Positions 25,488-35,708 of a stretch of DNA of 64,000 nt are shown piece after piece (position 1 is the stretch's first letter; every line of letters starts with the position of its first letter). The DNA is from an uncultured Veillonella sp. Its GTDB lineage: Bacteria; Bacillota; Negativicutes; Veillonellales; Veillonellaceae. The notes under the pieces were generated by a model. It had not been told where the DNA came from. It did not search any database and saw only the letters and a program-made list of their open reading frames with translations. The stretch covers positions 1-64,000 of the forward strand of contig NZ_CAKQFJ010000004.1 in assembly GCF_934230905.1 (NCBI RefSeq). The letters are read 5' to 3'. A program made the position numbers and the translations under genes.

Positions 25488-26735
25488 TTATAATTTTCCT
25501 AATCGCTTCATAGCATTATAAATTTTTTCTGCTAATCCCTTCATTTGAAATTTAGGAATACCACATGCAGCAACACGAATTCCATTGCCTAAAGCAATAC
25601 AATAAATATGCTCTTTCTTTAATTCTTCGCAAATAGCAGTACCAGAATCAGTTGGTATCGTAATAAAGAATCCACCACGATATGGTAACATAGGTAACCC
25701 TACTTGTGCAGCTTCTTGTTTAAATATATCTGCACGATCACGAATCAATTGATAATAGCAATTGCGTTCATCCTCATAAGCCTTAAATTTATCAGGATTA
25801 GATACGATATTAGCCATAGCACACATTGCAGGACGACAAATATTGGACCATGTTGCACGACTAGTTGATTTATTTACTTCTAAAAATTCATCTGCAATCT
25901 CTTCATCTGAAGAAATACCAATCATAGCACCTACACGTTGACCATACATTGTAAAGCCTTTAGATAAGCTATAACATACACAAACTAGAATTTCCTTTGG
26001 TAAATGTCCCATCTTTTTAAAGAATGAACGGACTTCTTCTTTCTCACCCGAATAATCTAAATAAGCTACATCAACACCGATGATAACGTTATTACGACCA
26101 ATAGCAACTAATTCTTTCAAGAAATTAAGAATCGAGTCCCAATCTTTATCCTCCACAGAATAACCAGTAGGATTATTTCCTGGTGTATTAAATAGAATAA
26201 CAATATTTGTTTGTTTAGCAGCTAATTCTTTAACACGATGTTGAAATGCATCATGATTAAAGTTGTTATGTTCGTCAAATAAAGAATAAGTAACTAATGT
26301 GCGACCATTATCACTACAAATAATACGATATGCACCCCAGTACCAATCTGCAGTTAATACTTCATCGCCAGGTTCAGTATAGTTATGCACTAAATGGTGA
26401 ATACCACCTGTACCACCAGTGGTAGCAATACTTCGGATAAATCCATCAGGACGAGAGTTTCCAAAACATTCTTTTTCAGCACAGTCTAAATATTCTGGAA
26501 TACCTGCAATAGGAGCATAGCCAATATGTTCTGTATCAGATAAGTTTAAATATTCCTCTTTCACAGTCTTTAAGAATACTAAATTACCATCTTCATCATA
26601 AATAGCACCTAGTGTACCATTTATAACATTTTCACGACCAGTTAATTTTGTATCTTCTGCCGCTTGCCCTGCTGTCACAAAGATTACATCTTTTAATTTT
26701 TTTCCTCTTGCGTGTTTCGCTGCTACACTTGTCAT
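25488..26735 (-). CDS. PLP-dependent aminotransferase, class I/II, aromatic/aspartate type (415 aa)
   Basis: Fold-type I aminotransferase. The Schiff-base lysine is in CYSLSKGFTMYGQRVGAMIG, the PLP-stacking region TTGGTGGIHH and LFNTPGNNPTGYS are present, and a C-terminal arginine-containing segment follows. The MYGQRVG variant is typical of aromatic or aspartate aminotransferases of Negativicutes and proteobacteria. Substrate cannot be fixed from sequence. ATG at 26735 (AGGATGG upstream) is preferred over 26747. It stands alone between two terminators. Confidence 0.85.
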   Translation of the reverse strand: MTSVAAKHARGKKLKDVIFVTAGQAAEDTKLTGRENVINGTLGAIYDEDGNLVFLKTVKEEYLNLSDTEHIGYAPIAGIPEYLDCAEKECFGNSRPDGFIRSIATTGGTGGIHHLVHNYTEPGDEVLTADWYWGAYRIICSDNGRTLVTYSLFDEHNNFNHDAFQHRVKELAAKQTNIVILFNTPGNNPTGYSVEDKDWDSILNFLKELVAIGRNNVIIGVDVAYLDYSGEKEEVRSFFKKMGHLPKEILVCVCYSLSKGFTMYGQRVGAMIGISSDEEIADEFLEVNKSTSRATWSNICRPAMCAMANIVSNPDKFKAYEDERNCYYQLIRDRADIFKQEAAQVGLPMLPYRGGFFITIPTDSGTAICEELKKEHIYCIALGNGIRVAACGIPKFQMKGLAEKIYNAMKRLGKL

Positions 26736-26843
26736 CGCATACACCATCCTAACTAAAAAGAACTATTACTACATTATCATACCTAAAGTTAAGCATTTAG
26801 ACAATGAGTATTCATGAAAAATATTGTATACATGAATTTATAC

Positions 26844-26871
26844 AAAAAAACCACTCATCTTAGATGAGTGG
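26844..26871 (-). terminator. Terminator after the small outer-membrane barrel gene
   Basis: 10-bp stem CCACTCATCT / AGATGAGTGG with a 1-nt asymmetric loop, followed on the minus strand by a run of seven T. It lies 22 bp after the stop at 26893. Confidence 0.85.
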
Positions 26872-26892
26872 TCTCCATTATATGTATAACGA

Positions 26893-27465
26893 TTAGAATG
26901 TGTAACCTACACCAGCATGTAAGCCTTTAGAAGTTTTATCATTTTCATTTACGCTATATTTATCGTAACCATAGTAAACATTCAAGTCAATATTAGGTTT
27001 TACTTCGTATTGAGCACCCACTTGATATGATTGTTTAATATCATTACCCCAACCAGCTTTTGCATAGCCGTTAACTTTATCAGTCAATGGCACATGGCCA
27101 ATCACACCAGCTTGAACACCTAAATTAGTATCATGAGTACGGATAGCTGTACCAGCACCATATAGATTAATATTAGGATGTACTTTATAAACATATGCTA
27201 ATTGATGATCTTTAATATCACCATTTTTAGCATTTACTTTATTATAAGAATATTGAAGAGCAGATTTATTACTTAAATCATGTTCTAAAGATACACCAAA
27301 ACCATCGTTGTTAGTGCCACCACTATTAGATACACGTTGATTAAACGCATAATCAGCTTGTACTTTTGTGGAATTATCACTGATTTTAGTTACTGGTACA
27401 GATGCAGCAAATGCACTACCAGTAATCACTGTTGCAGCTAAAGATAATAATACTAATTTTTTCAT
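26893..27465 (-). CDS. Small outer-membrane beta-barrel protein (190 aa)
   Basis: Sec signal peptide MKKLVLLSLAATVITGSAFA, cut after SAFA, then about 168 residues of alternating polar/hydrophobic strands (VQADYAFNQRV, GFGVSLEHDL, SALQYSYNKV, INLYGAGTAI, GYAKAGWGN) ending in GVGYTF, a BAM-type terminal aromatic residue. The size suits an 8-stranded barrel like OmpX/OmpA. It proves a diderm envelope. It lies 76 bp after ftsZ with its own terminator and probably its own promoter. Function could be adhesion or envelope stability; not determinable here. Confidence 0.82.
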   Translation of the reverse strand: MKKLVLLSLAATVITGSAFAASVPVTKISDNSTKVQADYAFNQRVSNSGGTNNDGFGVSLEHDLSNKSALQYSYNKVNAKNGDIKDHQLAYVYKVHPNINLYGAGTAIRTHDTNLGVQAGVIGHVPLTDKVNGYAKAGWGNDIKQSYQVGAQYEVKPNIDLNVYYGYDKYSVNENDKTSKGLHAGVGYTF

Positions 27466-27479
27466 TGGTACCTCCTATA

Positions 27480-27498
27480 CACACATATATATGTGTCT
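27480..27498 (-). promoter_or_regulatory. AT hairpin next to the ribosome site of the barrel gene
   Basis: Palindrome ACACATATATATGTGT lies directly before TATAGGAGG of the small barrel gene. It could influence translation of the leader. It may equally be chance in an AT-rich leader. Confidence 0.3.
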
Positions 27499-27541
27499 TA
27501 ATAAGTTACTATTTTAACATTATAAGTATATATATATAATA

Positions 27542-28582
27542 TTAGCGTTTCATGAATACAGGAATATCAGGGATACCACTTGTTGGAGCAGATGTACTTG
27601 CAGGACGAGCAGCAGTATTTGTTTTACCAAATTCTGGTACATTTTTAGTACTAGAGTTGAAACCAGTTGCAACAACTGTAACTTGAACGCTATCGCCCAA
27701 GCTTTCATCAATAACAGAACCAAAGATAATATTTGCATCAGGATCTGCTGCATCAGAAATAATTTCAGCCGCTTCGTTAATTTCAAACAAGCTTAAATTA
27801 GTACTACCAGAAATATTGAGCAAAATACCTTTAGCACCATCAATAGAAGTTTCCAACAATGGACTGTTAATAGCCATTTTAGCAGCATCTGCAGCACGGT
27901 TTTCACCTGTTGCCAAGCCAATACCCATCAATGCTTCACCTTGTTCAGTCATGATAGTTTTTACGTCTGCAAAGTCAAGATTAATTAAACCAGGAATTTG
28001 AATCAAATCAGAAATGCCTTTGATACCTTGGCGAAGAACATCATCAGCTTTGCCAAATGCATCAGATAAGGAACATTTTTTATCAACAACTTGTAACAAT
28101 TTATCATTAGGGATAACAATAATTGTATCTACTTTTTGAGTTAAAAATTCAATACCTTTTTCTGCAGAAGCACGGCGACGTTTACCTTCAAATGCAAAAG
28201 GTTTTGTTACAACACCTACAGTTAATGCACCAACTTCTTTAGCACATTCAGCCACTACAGGAGCAGCACCAGTACCAGTACCACCACCCATACCAGCAGT
28301 TACGAATACCATATCAGCACCTTCAAGAGCTTTAATGATATCTTCACGGCTTTCTTGAGCAGCTGCTTCACCAATTTGTGGATTGGCGCCAGCACCTAGA
28401 CCTTTAGTAACTTTTTCACCGATTTGAATAGTTACATCAGCCTTAGATAATTCAAGCACTTGGCTTTCAGTGTTAACGGCTAAGAACTGAACCCCTTTAA
28501 GTTCACTTTCAACCATACGGTTAACAGCGTTGTTACCGCCGCCACCTACACCGATAACTTTAATATTTGCAAAATCAGACAT
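27542..28582 (-). CDS. ftsZ: Cell division protein FtsZ (346 aa)
   Basis: Tubulin-like GTPase that forms the division ring. GTP-binding signature GGGTGTGAAPVVAE, N-terminal VIGVGGGGNNAVNRM, and the T7 loop NLDFADVKTIM are intact. The variable linker is short (about 25 residues), and the conserved C-terminal peptide is PDIPVFMKR, which binds FtsA/SepF/ZapA-type partners. No ftsA lies upstream; the DUF1290 gene does, after 146 bp. That gap likely contains a separate promoter. Confidence 0.98.
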   Translation of the reverse strand: MSDFANIKVIGVGGGGNNAVNRMVESELKGVQFLAVNTESQVLELSKADVTIQIGEKVTKGLGAGANPQIGEAAAQESREDIIKALEGADMVFVTAGMGGGTGTGAAPVVAECAKEVGALTVGVVTKPFAFEGKRRRASAEKGIEFLTQKVDTIIVIPNDKLLQVVDKKCSLSDAFGKADDVLRQGIKGISDLIQIPGLINLDFADVKTIMTEQGEALMGIGLATGENRAADAAKMAINSPLLETSIDGAKGILLNISGSTNLSLFEINEAAEIISDAADPDANIIFGSVIDESLGDSVQVTVVATGFNSSTKNVPEFGKTNTAARPASTSAPTSGIPDIPVFMKR

Positions 28583-28728
28583 TGAACTTCCTCCTCTTAT
28601 CGTTATCTATTTTTGTCAATATAAATTCGAATGCGTCTATTTATATACTGAGTTAATTATAACAATTACATTTATTTTACACTAAAAATTAAAAACTTTC
28701 CACTACAACTATAATCGAAACATAATAA

Positions 28729-29073
28729 TTAAAATCGTTTAGTCATAATATTTTTTCGAATAGCAGCTAAATTAATAAATACACGTAACCCAAAACCAAT
28801 TAAGGCAACATAGTACAAATTAATTCCGATTAAATCACCGATATAAACTAATAAGACAGCAAGTATTACATTAGAAAAAAAGCCGGTAATAAAATTACTT
28901 AAATCAAAAGTTCTCTCTAATGCGGCACGACTACCACCGAATACAGCATCCAGTGCAGCTAATACAGCTACAGAAGTATAATTAGCATAGCTTGCAGGTA
29001 TATGTAATGGAGTAACCCAACCTACAACAACACCAACTATGAGTCCCACAACAGCAAAGACATAGATATTCAT
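28729..29073 (-). CDS. sbp: Small basic protein family (DUF1290), Sbp (114 aa)
   Basis: Small membrane protein with three or four helices (YVFAVVGLIVGVVVGW; NVILAVLLVYIGDLIG; YYVALIGFGLRVFINLAAI) and the conserved YTSVAVLAALDAVFGGSRAALE. In Bacillus and cyanobacteria sbp lies in the division cluster before ftsA/ftsZ; role is unknown. ATG overlaps the stop of the DUF881 gene by four bases (ATGA), so the two are translationally coupled. Confidence 0.85.
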   Translation of the reverse strand: MNIYVFAVVGLIVGVVVGWVTPLHIPASYANYTSVAVLAALDAVFGGSRAALERTFDLSNFITGFFSNVILAVLLVYIGDLIGINLYYVALIGFGLRVFINLAAIRKNIMTKRF

Positions 29074-29762
29074 TCTTTACCTCCTAACTCATTTGATTGT
29101 AAATGCTCTTCTCTATACGAACCTGTAAAAGCTGGAATAGCTATTGATTCTTCTTCTTTTATGGTCACCTTAATTCCCCAATGTTTCAAAGAATCTACAA
29201 TGCCACCACGCATAGTAAGAGCTGAGTTTAATGTTTTAGGATCTCCTATAGCTTTAACTGTAAATGGCGCCCCATACACTTTACCATTAACGGTAATGGT
29301 CGGACCAGAACAACGAATTTCAGAAGTGCCTATCAAACGTTGATCATTTATAGCCAAAGCTTCGGCCCCACCAGCACGTAATTCATTAACAATACGTAAA
29401 ATATCTTCATCATGAATTACATATAAATTAGGATTTTCTCCACCTTGAATCGGTTTAGAACTATCTTCTATCAAAACGGTTACGCCTGGCCCCTTTACAT
29501 TAGTTAATGCAGCCTTTCGAAGTAATATTTCATCTGCACTTCCTCCTGAACCACTAGCCTTTAATTGCTCAATTTGATTTAGCAAAGCATCTTTTTCATG
29601 TTCTGCATCCTTTAATTGAGCTACCAAGTCACCAGTACGTTGTAACCGTATGTTTTCTTCAATATTGTCTTGTGTCATCTTATATTGAGTAATAACCATG
29701 AATCCCAATATAAAACTAACAAGACCAATAGCCCATCGCTCATGTTTCACAACATCATCCAC
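29070..29762 (-). CDS. DUF881 protein, YlxW/YlxX-like (230 aa)
   Basis: Bitopic protein: transmembrane segment at about residues 12-28 (AIGLVSFILGFMVITQY), a coiled coil at about 30-70 and a C-terminal DUF881 domain with GPGVTVLIEDSS, LRAGGAEALAINDQRLI and GSYREEHLQ-like tail. Its place between divIB and sbp is the same as in other Firmicutes, where it is associated with division, but its biochemistry is unknown. It follows divIB by 17 bp. Confidence 0.85.
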   Translation of the reverse strand: MDDVVKHERWAIGLVSFILGFMVITQYKMTQDNIEENIRLQRTGDLVAQLKDAEHEKDALLNQIEQLKASGSGGSADEILLRKAALTNVKGPGVTVLIEDSSKPIQGGENPNLYVIHDEDILRIVNELRAGGAEALAINDQRLIGTSEIRCSGPTITVNGKVYGAPFTVKAIGDPKTLNSALTMRGGIVDSLKHWGIKVTIKEEESIAIPAFTGSYREEHLQSNELGGKE

Positions 29763-29779
29763 CTTTTTTGTGCCTATAA

Positions 29780-30748
29780 TTAATCTTGTTTTGATTTCGA
29801 CACATTAGTACTTTGTTTTGATGTATCTTTCTTTTCAGATTGGCTAGTGTCTGACTTAGATTTATTAGATTTTGGCTGTATCGTTATCTTATCAGTCTTA
29901 ATAAAAGGTGATGAAGGATTAACATCTATATATTGAACATTACCTTGACTTTTGGATAAATCTTTTAACATAGATGCTGTTAACTCAGCTTTATTCTTCA
30001 AATCTTCGCCATTGCCTAATCGAATCTGTACTCCAGAAACAGTATAGGCCAACATATTATTAGGGTCACCAATATTAATCTCTGCAATTTGCTTAAATGT
30101 ATCATCATCTAAAGCACGCAAATAATCAAGAGCCTGAACAATCAGCTTATCAGTAACCAAATCACCTAACAGTATATTACCGCCTTTAACACCTGAAATC
30201 ATCGGTACCGTAGTATCTTCGATAACATTATCAGATGCAATTACTTGCCCATTTTTATCTAGTGTTAAATAACCAAATTGAGCAGGTATGACTGCAATAG
30301 CTTTACGCTCAACCACTCGAATAACCATTGTTAATGGCAATTCATAACTTATTTGAGCATCCTCAATTCTAAGATCTTTTGATAATCGATGCCGTAAATT
30401 CTCTCTATTAATACGAAGTACATTAACTGGTTCCCCAATATCACCAGCTACCTCTACATCTTGTACCGTGACCTTATCAGAACCCACAATTTTAATAGAC
30501 CCCAGTGGAATCGGTAGATTAAATAACCCTAACAATACAATGGCTACAACACCACCTATTTTTAGTAACTTTTTTCTAACCTCCGCTTTTTCTCTTTCAC
30601 GTTTATGAATTAGTTCTCTATTACTATTATGGACTGTATCTTGGTCATCTTTATGAATTACCTCCGATTCATCATGAAGAAATGAAGGCCTAAACTGAGC
30701 CGAATCCTTTTTCTTTGAATCGGGTGGATGTTGTTTAAAATCATCCAT
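29780..30748 (-). CDS. divIB: Division protein DivIB/FtsQ (322 aa)
   Basis: Cytoplasmic N-terminus of about 58 charged residues, one transmembrane helix at about 60-80 (LLKIGGVVAIVLLGLFNLPI), a POTRA domain starting SIKIVGSDKVTVQDVEV, then the beta domain with PMISGVKGGN, ending in a Lys/Ser/Asp-rich disordered tail. It would bind FtsL and the DivIC/FtsB partner at the septum. No ftsB homologue appears in this window. It follows ddl by 27 bp. Confidence 0.9.
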   Translation of the reverse strand: MDDFKQHPPDSKKKDSAQFRPSFLHDESEVIHKDDQDTVHNSNRELIHKREREKAEVRKKLLKIGGVVAIVLLGLFNLPIPLGSIKIVGSDKVTVQDVEVAGDIGEPVNVLRINRENLRHRLSKDLRIEDAQISYELPLTMVIRVVERKAIAVIPAQFGYLTLDKNGQVIASDNVIEDTTVPMISGVKGGNILLGDLVTDKLIVQALDYLRALDDDTFKQIAEINIGDPNNMLAYTVSGVQIRLGNGEDLKNKAELTASMLKDLSKSQGNVQYIDVNPSSPFIKTDKITIQPKSNKSKSDTSQSEKKDTSKQSTNVSKSKQD

Positions 30749-30775
30749 AACTACACTCCTTACATATTACAGCAT

Positions 30776-31708
30776 TTAAAACTTCCCATAGCCTGCTGTT
30801 AATAGAATTTTCTCACATAATTCAGGAAAATCTATGCCCACTTCTCTTGCTGCTTTTGGCACCAAAGATGTAGCTGTCATTCCTGGAATCGTATTATATT
30901 CCAATACATACATATTATCTTTATCATCAGTCATAACATCTACACGAATAGCACCACTTGCTTGTACTTCACGGTAAACGAGCTCACCAATAGCTTGCAT
31001 TTCTTTTGTCATAGTGTCACTAATTGGTGCCGGTACTAAATAATCAGTAGCACCAGCGGTATACTTACTAGTGTAATCATATTCACCAGAATGAGGTCTA
31101 ATTTCGATAATAGCTAATGCTTTACCATCTAATACAGAAACAGTAAACTCACGACCATTTAAGTATTGTTCAACCACAAGGATTGGGTCATACGTAAGTG
31201 CTTCAGTGACAGCCTTAGCCAATTGACCTTGTTCTTTTACGATGGTAACGCCAATACTAGATCCTTGTGTGGCTGGTTTCAAAACAACTGGCAAAGAGAA
31301 TTTTGCTTCGATATCCTTAATAATATCTTCTTTGGACTGTAAATTCCCATTATATGAAACAGCTTCTGCAGTTGGAATCTGTGCACCTTTAAACACATCT
31401 TTACTTACTTTTTTATTCATTCCTACTGAATGTGCCATAATACCAGAACCAGTATATGGAATTTCAGCCATTTCTAACAATCCTTGCAAAGCACCGTCTT
31501 CACCATATCGTCCATGAATTGCATTAAATACAACATCACCCTTAAGATTTTCTATATCTTGCAATACAGTTCGAGGATTCAACTCTAATGTAGAAACGTG
31601 ATATCCTTTAGTAATTAAGGCCTCTGCAATAGCTGCACCAGTTCTACGAGACACTTCAGCCTCAGCAGATGGTCCTCCCATTAATACGATGATATGTTTA
31701 TCTTTCAT
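30776..31708 (-). CDS. ddl: D-alanine-D-alanine ligase (310 aa)
   Basis: ATP-grasp ligase making D-Ala-D-Ala for peptidoglycan. Motifs: LMGGPSAEAEVSRRTG at the N-terminus, HGRYGEDGALQGLLE, PYTGSGIMAHSVGMNK, PATQGSSIGVT, and YVLEYNTIPGMTATSLVPKAA. The Tyr in the loop region (EYDYTSKYTAG) fits D-Ala rather than D-Lac at the second site. It overlaps the murC stop by four bases (ATGA). Confidence 0.97.
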   Translation of the reverse strand: MKDKHIIVLMGGPSAEAEVSRRTGAAIAEALITKGYHVSTLELNPRTVLQDIENLKGDVVFNAIHGRYGEDGALQGLLEMAEIPYTGSGIMAHSVGMNKKVSKDVFKGAQIPTAEAVSYNGNLQSKEDIIKDIEAKFSLPVVLKPATQGSSIGVTIVKEQGQLAKAVTEALTYDPILVVEQYLNGREFTVSVLDGKALAIIEIRPHSGEYDYTSKYTAGATDYLVPAPISDTMTKEMQAIGELVYREVQASGAIRVDVMTDDKDNMYVLEYNTIPGMTATSLVPKAAREVGIDFPELCEKILLTAGYGKF

Positions 31709-33087
31709 TGTAAACCTTCTTCCAATAATGCTAATAATTTTGGACCATACTGATTAATAGACCCCGCTCCCATAGTAATAACCAAATCATTAGGTCGCAC
31801 TACTTTAGCAAGAACCGCTGGCAAATCATTTACATCTTCTACATAATTTACATGTTGATGAGTTACTTCGCTTATAATATTAGGAATTGTATGTCCATCT
31901 ATACCGTTAATAGGATCTTCTCCAGAACTATAAATATCTGTCATATAAATTTCATCTGCACTGACGAAAGCAGTGGCAAACTCATCTTTCAACAAAGATG
32001 TACGGGAATAACGATGTGGTTGAAATACACAAATAACACGATGTTTTTCAAGTTCTTTAGCAGCTTTTAATGTTGCCTTAATTTCCGTAGGATGATGGGC
32101 ATAATCATCTACAACCCATACACCAGCTACATGGCCTTTTGTTTCAAAACGACGTTTAGCACCGATAAATTTACCAAGAGCTTTCACAACTGTTGTAGCT
32201 GGAACTTGACAACATTCATGCGCCACAATAAAGGATGCTAAAGAATTTAACACATTGTGATTACCTGGCACTCGCAAAGATACACGCCCCAAGTTGGCCC
32301 CTTTATGAGTTACATCATACACTAAAGAGCTATCTTCATAATGAATATTCTTCGCTACATAATCATTAGTTTCTTCTAAACCATATGTGATAAATTGACG
32401 ATTTACTTTACCCATAACATAGCGAATATTGCTATTATCACCACATACAACGGCTTTTCCATCCATTGGTAATGTTTCCACAAATTGGCAAAATGCATTC
32501 AATAGATTTTCCATCGTCTTATAGTGATCCATATGATCATCTTCAATATTAGTGATAACAATTGTTTTAGGTCTTAATTTTAAGAAAGAACCATCACTTT
32601 CATCAGCTTCTACGACAGAATACTCACCCTTGCCTAAACAACTACTACCTTTTAAGTAATCAACTTCACCACCAATAATAACGGTTGGATCCATTCCTCC
32701 CTCTACAAGAATTTGACCAATCATCGATGTAGTAGATGTTTTACCATGAGCACCAGCTACTGCAATACCATTTGTTACATCCAATACGGCTTTTACAATA
32801 TCAGAACGGTGTAGGATAGTAATACCTTGTTCTTTTGCCGCTACGATTTCTGGATTATCTTCACGAATCGCAGTAGAACGAACTACAGCATCTACACCTT
32901 GTACATAATCAGCATTATGCCCTATATGAACAGTAGCTCCCATTTGTCTGAATCGCTCAATCACATCAGATTCTTTTACATCAGAGCCAGATACTTCATA
33001 TCCTTTTTGAATTAAAATATTCGCAATAGCGCGCATACCAGATCCACCAATACCAATAAGATGGATTTTATGGATACCTTCTAACAT
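31705..33087 (-). CDS. murC: UDP-MurNAc-L-alanine ligase (460 aa)
   Basis: Adds L-Ala to UDP-MurNAc. N-terminal IHLIGIGGSGMRAIA, ATP loop AGAHGKTSTTSMIG, ADESDGSFLKLRP, HMDHY, and YAHHPTEIKATL are diagnostic of MurC. Normal length. It follows murG by 15 bp. The murB gene, which often sits next to murC, is not present here. Confidence 0.98.
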   Translation of the reverse strand: MLEGIHKIHLIGIGGSGMRAIANILIQKGYEVSGSDVKESDVIERFRQMGATVHIGHNADYVQGVDAVVRSTAIREDNPEIVAAKEQGITILHRSDIVKAVLDVTNGIAVAGAHGKTSTTSMIGQILVEGGMDPTVIIGGEVDYLKGSSCLGKGEYSVVEADESDGSFLKLRPKTIVITNIEDDHMDHYKTMENLLNAFCQFVETLPMDGKAVVCGDNSNIRYVMGKVNRQFITYGLEETNDYVAKNIHYEDSSLVYDVTHKGANLGRVSLRVPGNHNVLNSLASFIVAHECCQVPATTVVKALGKFIGAKRRFETKGHVAGVWVVDDYAHHPTEIKATLKAAKELEKHRVICVFQPHRYSRTSLLKDEFATAFVSADEIYMTDIYSSGEDPINGIDGHTIPNIISEVTHQHVNYVEDVNDLPAVLAKVVRPNDLVITMGAGSINQYGPKLLALLEEGLQ

Positions 33088-33102
33088 AATAACTCTCCTT
33101 AA

Positions 33103-34212
33103 CTATTTCGCAATAGACAGTGCTAATTCAGCAATATCATGTGCTGCATTTGGCTTGCCTAAACATAGTGCACTAGCTCCCATTTGAGCCAATAGATCAC
33201 GATTTGCCATAAACATTTCGATTTCATTAATTAAATCATGACTTGTCAAAACCTTATCCACAATCATATGCGCCGCACCTTCTTGTACAAAAATACGTGC
33301 ATTATACGTTTGATGATCTTCTGCAGCATATGGATATGGCACCAATATAGACGGGATACCACGTACAGCCAATTCAGCAAGGCCAATAGCCCCCGATCTA
33401 AACACAGCTAAATCTGTAGCTGCTAAAGCCTTTGGCATATCATGTAAATACGGCAAAATCAACGATGATTTCCCCAAACCATCTCCATCATCAATACCTA
33501 ATTGTTGTAATACAGTTTTATATTCACCATTACCAGTAATATGTATAAGTTTAATACCTGGTTTACCCTGAAAGTGTTTATGTACATCAACCATGGCTGT
33601 ATTAATAGTACGAGCACCGCGCGATCCACCAGCAATAAGAACCGTAAAAATATCATCTGATAATCCAAAATGTTGCCGTCCCTCTTCACGGGAATCTACT
33701 AACACATCTGGGCGTACGGGATTTCCCGTATATACAACACGCTTTGCCTTGCCAAATGATTTAGCGGCCTCATTATAACCAACTGCAACAATGTCAACAA
33801 AACGACTTAATATCTTGTTCGTAATACCAGCAATAACATTTTGCTCTTGAATTAATGTAGGAATATTCCGTAATGCAGCAGCCATTAAAATAGGCCCACA
33901 TACATAGCCACCAGTACCAATCACAACATCGGGTTTAAAATCAGAAATGATTGAATTAGCCTTAATAAGTGAAAATGCTGTTTTCCCCATAGTAACCAAA
34001 GTTCCTAGAGAAAGTTTTCGTTGTAATCCCTGTACAGGTAATGTCACAAAATCAATATGTTCCTTTGGTACTAAATCAGCTTCTAGCCCATGTTCTGTAC
34101 CCACATAGAGGACCTGTGCATCAGGTTGCTGCTTCATGATTTCCTTATAAATCGTAATAGCGGGGTAAATATGACCACCCGTGCCACCGCCTGAAATGAT
34201 GATTCGTTTCAC
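33103..34212 (-). CDS. murG: UDP-GlcNAc lipid I GlcNAc transferase (369 aa)
   Basis: Peripheral membrane glycosyltransferase (GT28) that makes lipid II. Seen: N-terminal SGGGTGGHIYPA, GTGGYVCGPILMAA, the LIAGGSRGARTIN loop and the UDP-GlcNAc site PYPYAAEDHQTYNA. Length typical. Directly follows murD (4 bp gap); in many bacteria ftsW lies between these two genes but here there is no room for it. Confidence 0.97.
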   Translation of the reverse strand: MKRIIISGGGTGGHIYPAITIYKEIMKQQPDAQVLYVGTEHGLEADLVPKEHIDFVTLPVQGLQRKLSLGTLVTMGKTAFSLIKANSIISDFKPDVVIGTGGYVCGPILMAAALRNIPTLIQEQNVIAGITNKILSRFVDIVAVGYNEAAKSFGKAKRVVYTGNPVRPDVLVDSREEGRQHFGLSDDIFTVLIAGGSRGARTINTAMVDVHKHFQGKPGIKLIHITGNGEYKTVLQQLGIDDGDGLGKSSLILPYLHDMPKALAATDLAVFRSGAIGLAELAVRGIPSILVPYPYAAEDHQTYNARIFVQEGAAHMIVDKVLTSHDLINEIEMFMANRDLLAQMGASALCLGKPNAAHDIAELALSIAK

Positions 34213-34216
34213 GCCC

Positions 34217-35581
34217 TTAGCCCCTTTCCTCTAATTCTCTAACACAGTTTTTAAAATCTTCGCCCCGTTCTTCAAAGCAACTATACCAATCAAAGCTAGA
34301 ACATGCTGGTGAAAGTAATACAATATCTCCAGTCTTTGCTAATTGATACCCTAATGCAACGGCCTCTTTCATAGACTGTGCACGATGAATATTTTGAACG
34401 CCCATTTTTACAGCAACAGATTCAAATCGATTTGCTGCTTCCCCCATAAAAATGACCTCTTTAGTATGTGCTTTTACAATATTCATAAAGTCTTCTAAAG
34501 GCGTCATCTTATCATGGCCACCAGCCAATAGAATAACGGGTTTATCAAAGGCATCTAAAGCTTTTACTACAGAGTCAGTATTAGTAGCCTTGGAGTCATT
34601 ATAAAAAGTAACATCATGGAATGTTGTGACCCGTTCCAATCTATGTTCTACACCATGAAACCCTTCAATACTAAGCTTAATATGCTCTACATCTACACCT
34701 AAAGCATATGTTAAGGCAATTACAGCCAGTATATTTTCAATATTATGAGAACCCTTAATGTGGATATGTTCTGTATCAATAATAGGAATCGCTTTACCAT
34801 CTAATACGGCATAGCAAGTATCCCCTTCGAAATAAGCGCCATTTTCTACCTTATGATGCTGACTGATGCTAAGAATTTTACTATGTGCATCATGTTTCAT
34901 AGCTGCTACAATTGAATCATCATCATTAAGAACAACAAAATTATCACTTTTTTGATTCATAAAAATACGTGCTTTAGCAGCCGCATAATTTTTCATTGTT
35001 TTATGCCGTGCCAAATGATCAGGCGTAACATTTAATACAATGGCACCTAATGGACAAAAAGACTTAATCGTTTCCAATTGGTAACTTGATAACTCAGCTA
35101 CTAAATACCCACCTTTTGGCATATGATAAGCAGCTTCACTTAAAGAATCACCAATGTTTCCACCTACTTTTATAGGAAGGCCAGTAGATTCCATAACTTC
35201 AGTTAACAGAGTCGTAGTCGTAGTTTTACCATTGGTACCAGTAACACCTAAAATAGGAGATTTACAAACATCATAAGCAAGTTCCACTTCACTGACTACA
35301 TCTATCTTACGATGTAATGCCTCTTGTACAATCGGAATAGATAATGCAATGCCCGGAGAAATGATAATACGATCCACACCATCAAGTAAACTATTATCTT
35401 GTCGACCCGTAATAATAGTTACACCTGCATCTTCTAATCGTTTACGCGTAGATGGTTCAAGCTCTACTGTTTTATAATCATTTAAAACTACATTTGCATG
35501 CAACTGCGCCAATACCCAAGCCGCACCAATTCCACTAGAACCGGCACCAAGAACAAGAATATTTTTCTCTCCATAATCCAT
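34217..35581 (-). CDS. murD: UDP-MurNAc-L-Ala D-glutamate ligase (454 aa)
   Basis: Adds D-Glu to the stem peptide. N-terminal VLGAGSSGIGAAWVLA, ATP loop GVTGTNGKTTTTTLL, NVTPDHLARHKTM, EHRLERV and NDSKATNTDS are all intact. The longest frame begins at a GTG (35590) without a site; ATG at 35581 has AGGTG six bases upstream. It is preceded by a 127-bp gap after mraY in which I recognise no further gene. Confidence 0.97.
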   Translation of the reverse strand: MDYGEKNILVLGAGSSGIGAAWVLAQLHANVVLNDYKTVELEPSTRKRLEDAGVTIITGRQDNSLLDGVDRIIISPGIALSIPIVQEALHRKIDVVSEVELAYDVCKSPILGVTGTNGKTTTTTLLTEVMESTGLPIKVGGNIGDSLSEAAYHMPKGGYLVAELSSYQLETIKSFCPLGAIVLNVTPDHLARHKTMKNYAAAKARIFMNQKSDNFVVLNDDDSIVAAMKHDAHSKILSISQHHKVENGAYFEGDTCYAVLDGKAIPIIDTEHIHIKGSHNIENILAVIALTYALGVDVEHIKLSIEGFHGVEHRLERVTTFHDVTFYNDSKATNTDSVVKALDAFDKPVILLAGGHDKMTPLEDFMNIVKAHTKEVIFMGEAANRFESVAVKMGVQNIHRAQSMKEAVALGYQLAKTGDIVLLSPACSSFDWYSCFEERGEDFKNCVRELEERG

Positions 35582-35708
35582 TGATATCACCTAAATATAC
35601 TAAGCACGAAAAATTTTTATCTTATCTTATAAGAATACCATTAAATGCCGTTCAAGTTAAGTATTTTAACGTACTTAACTATTAATTTGTTAAAACAAAC
35701 AGTTTCAA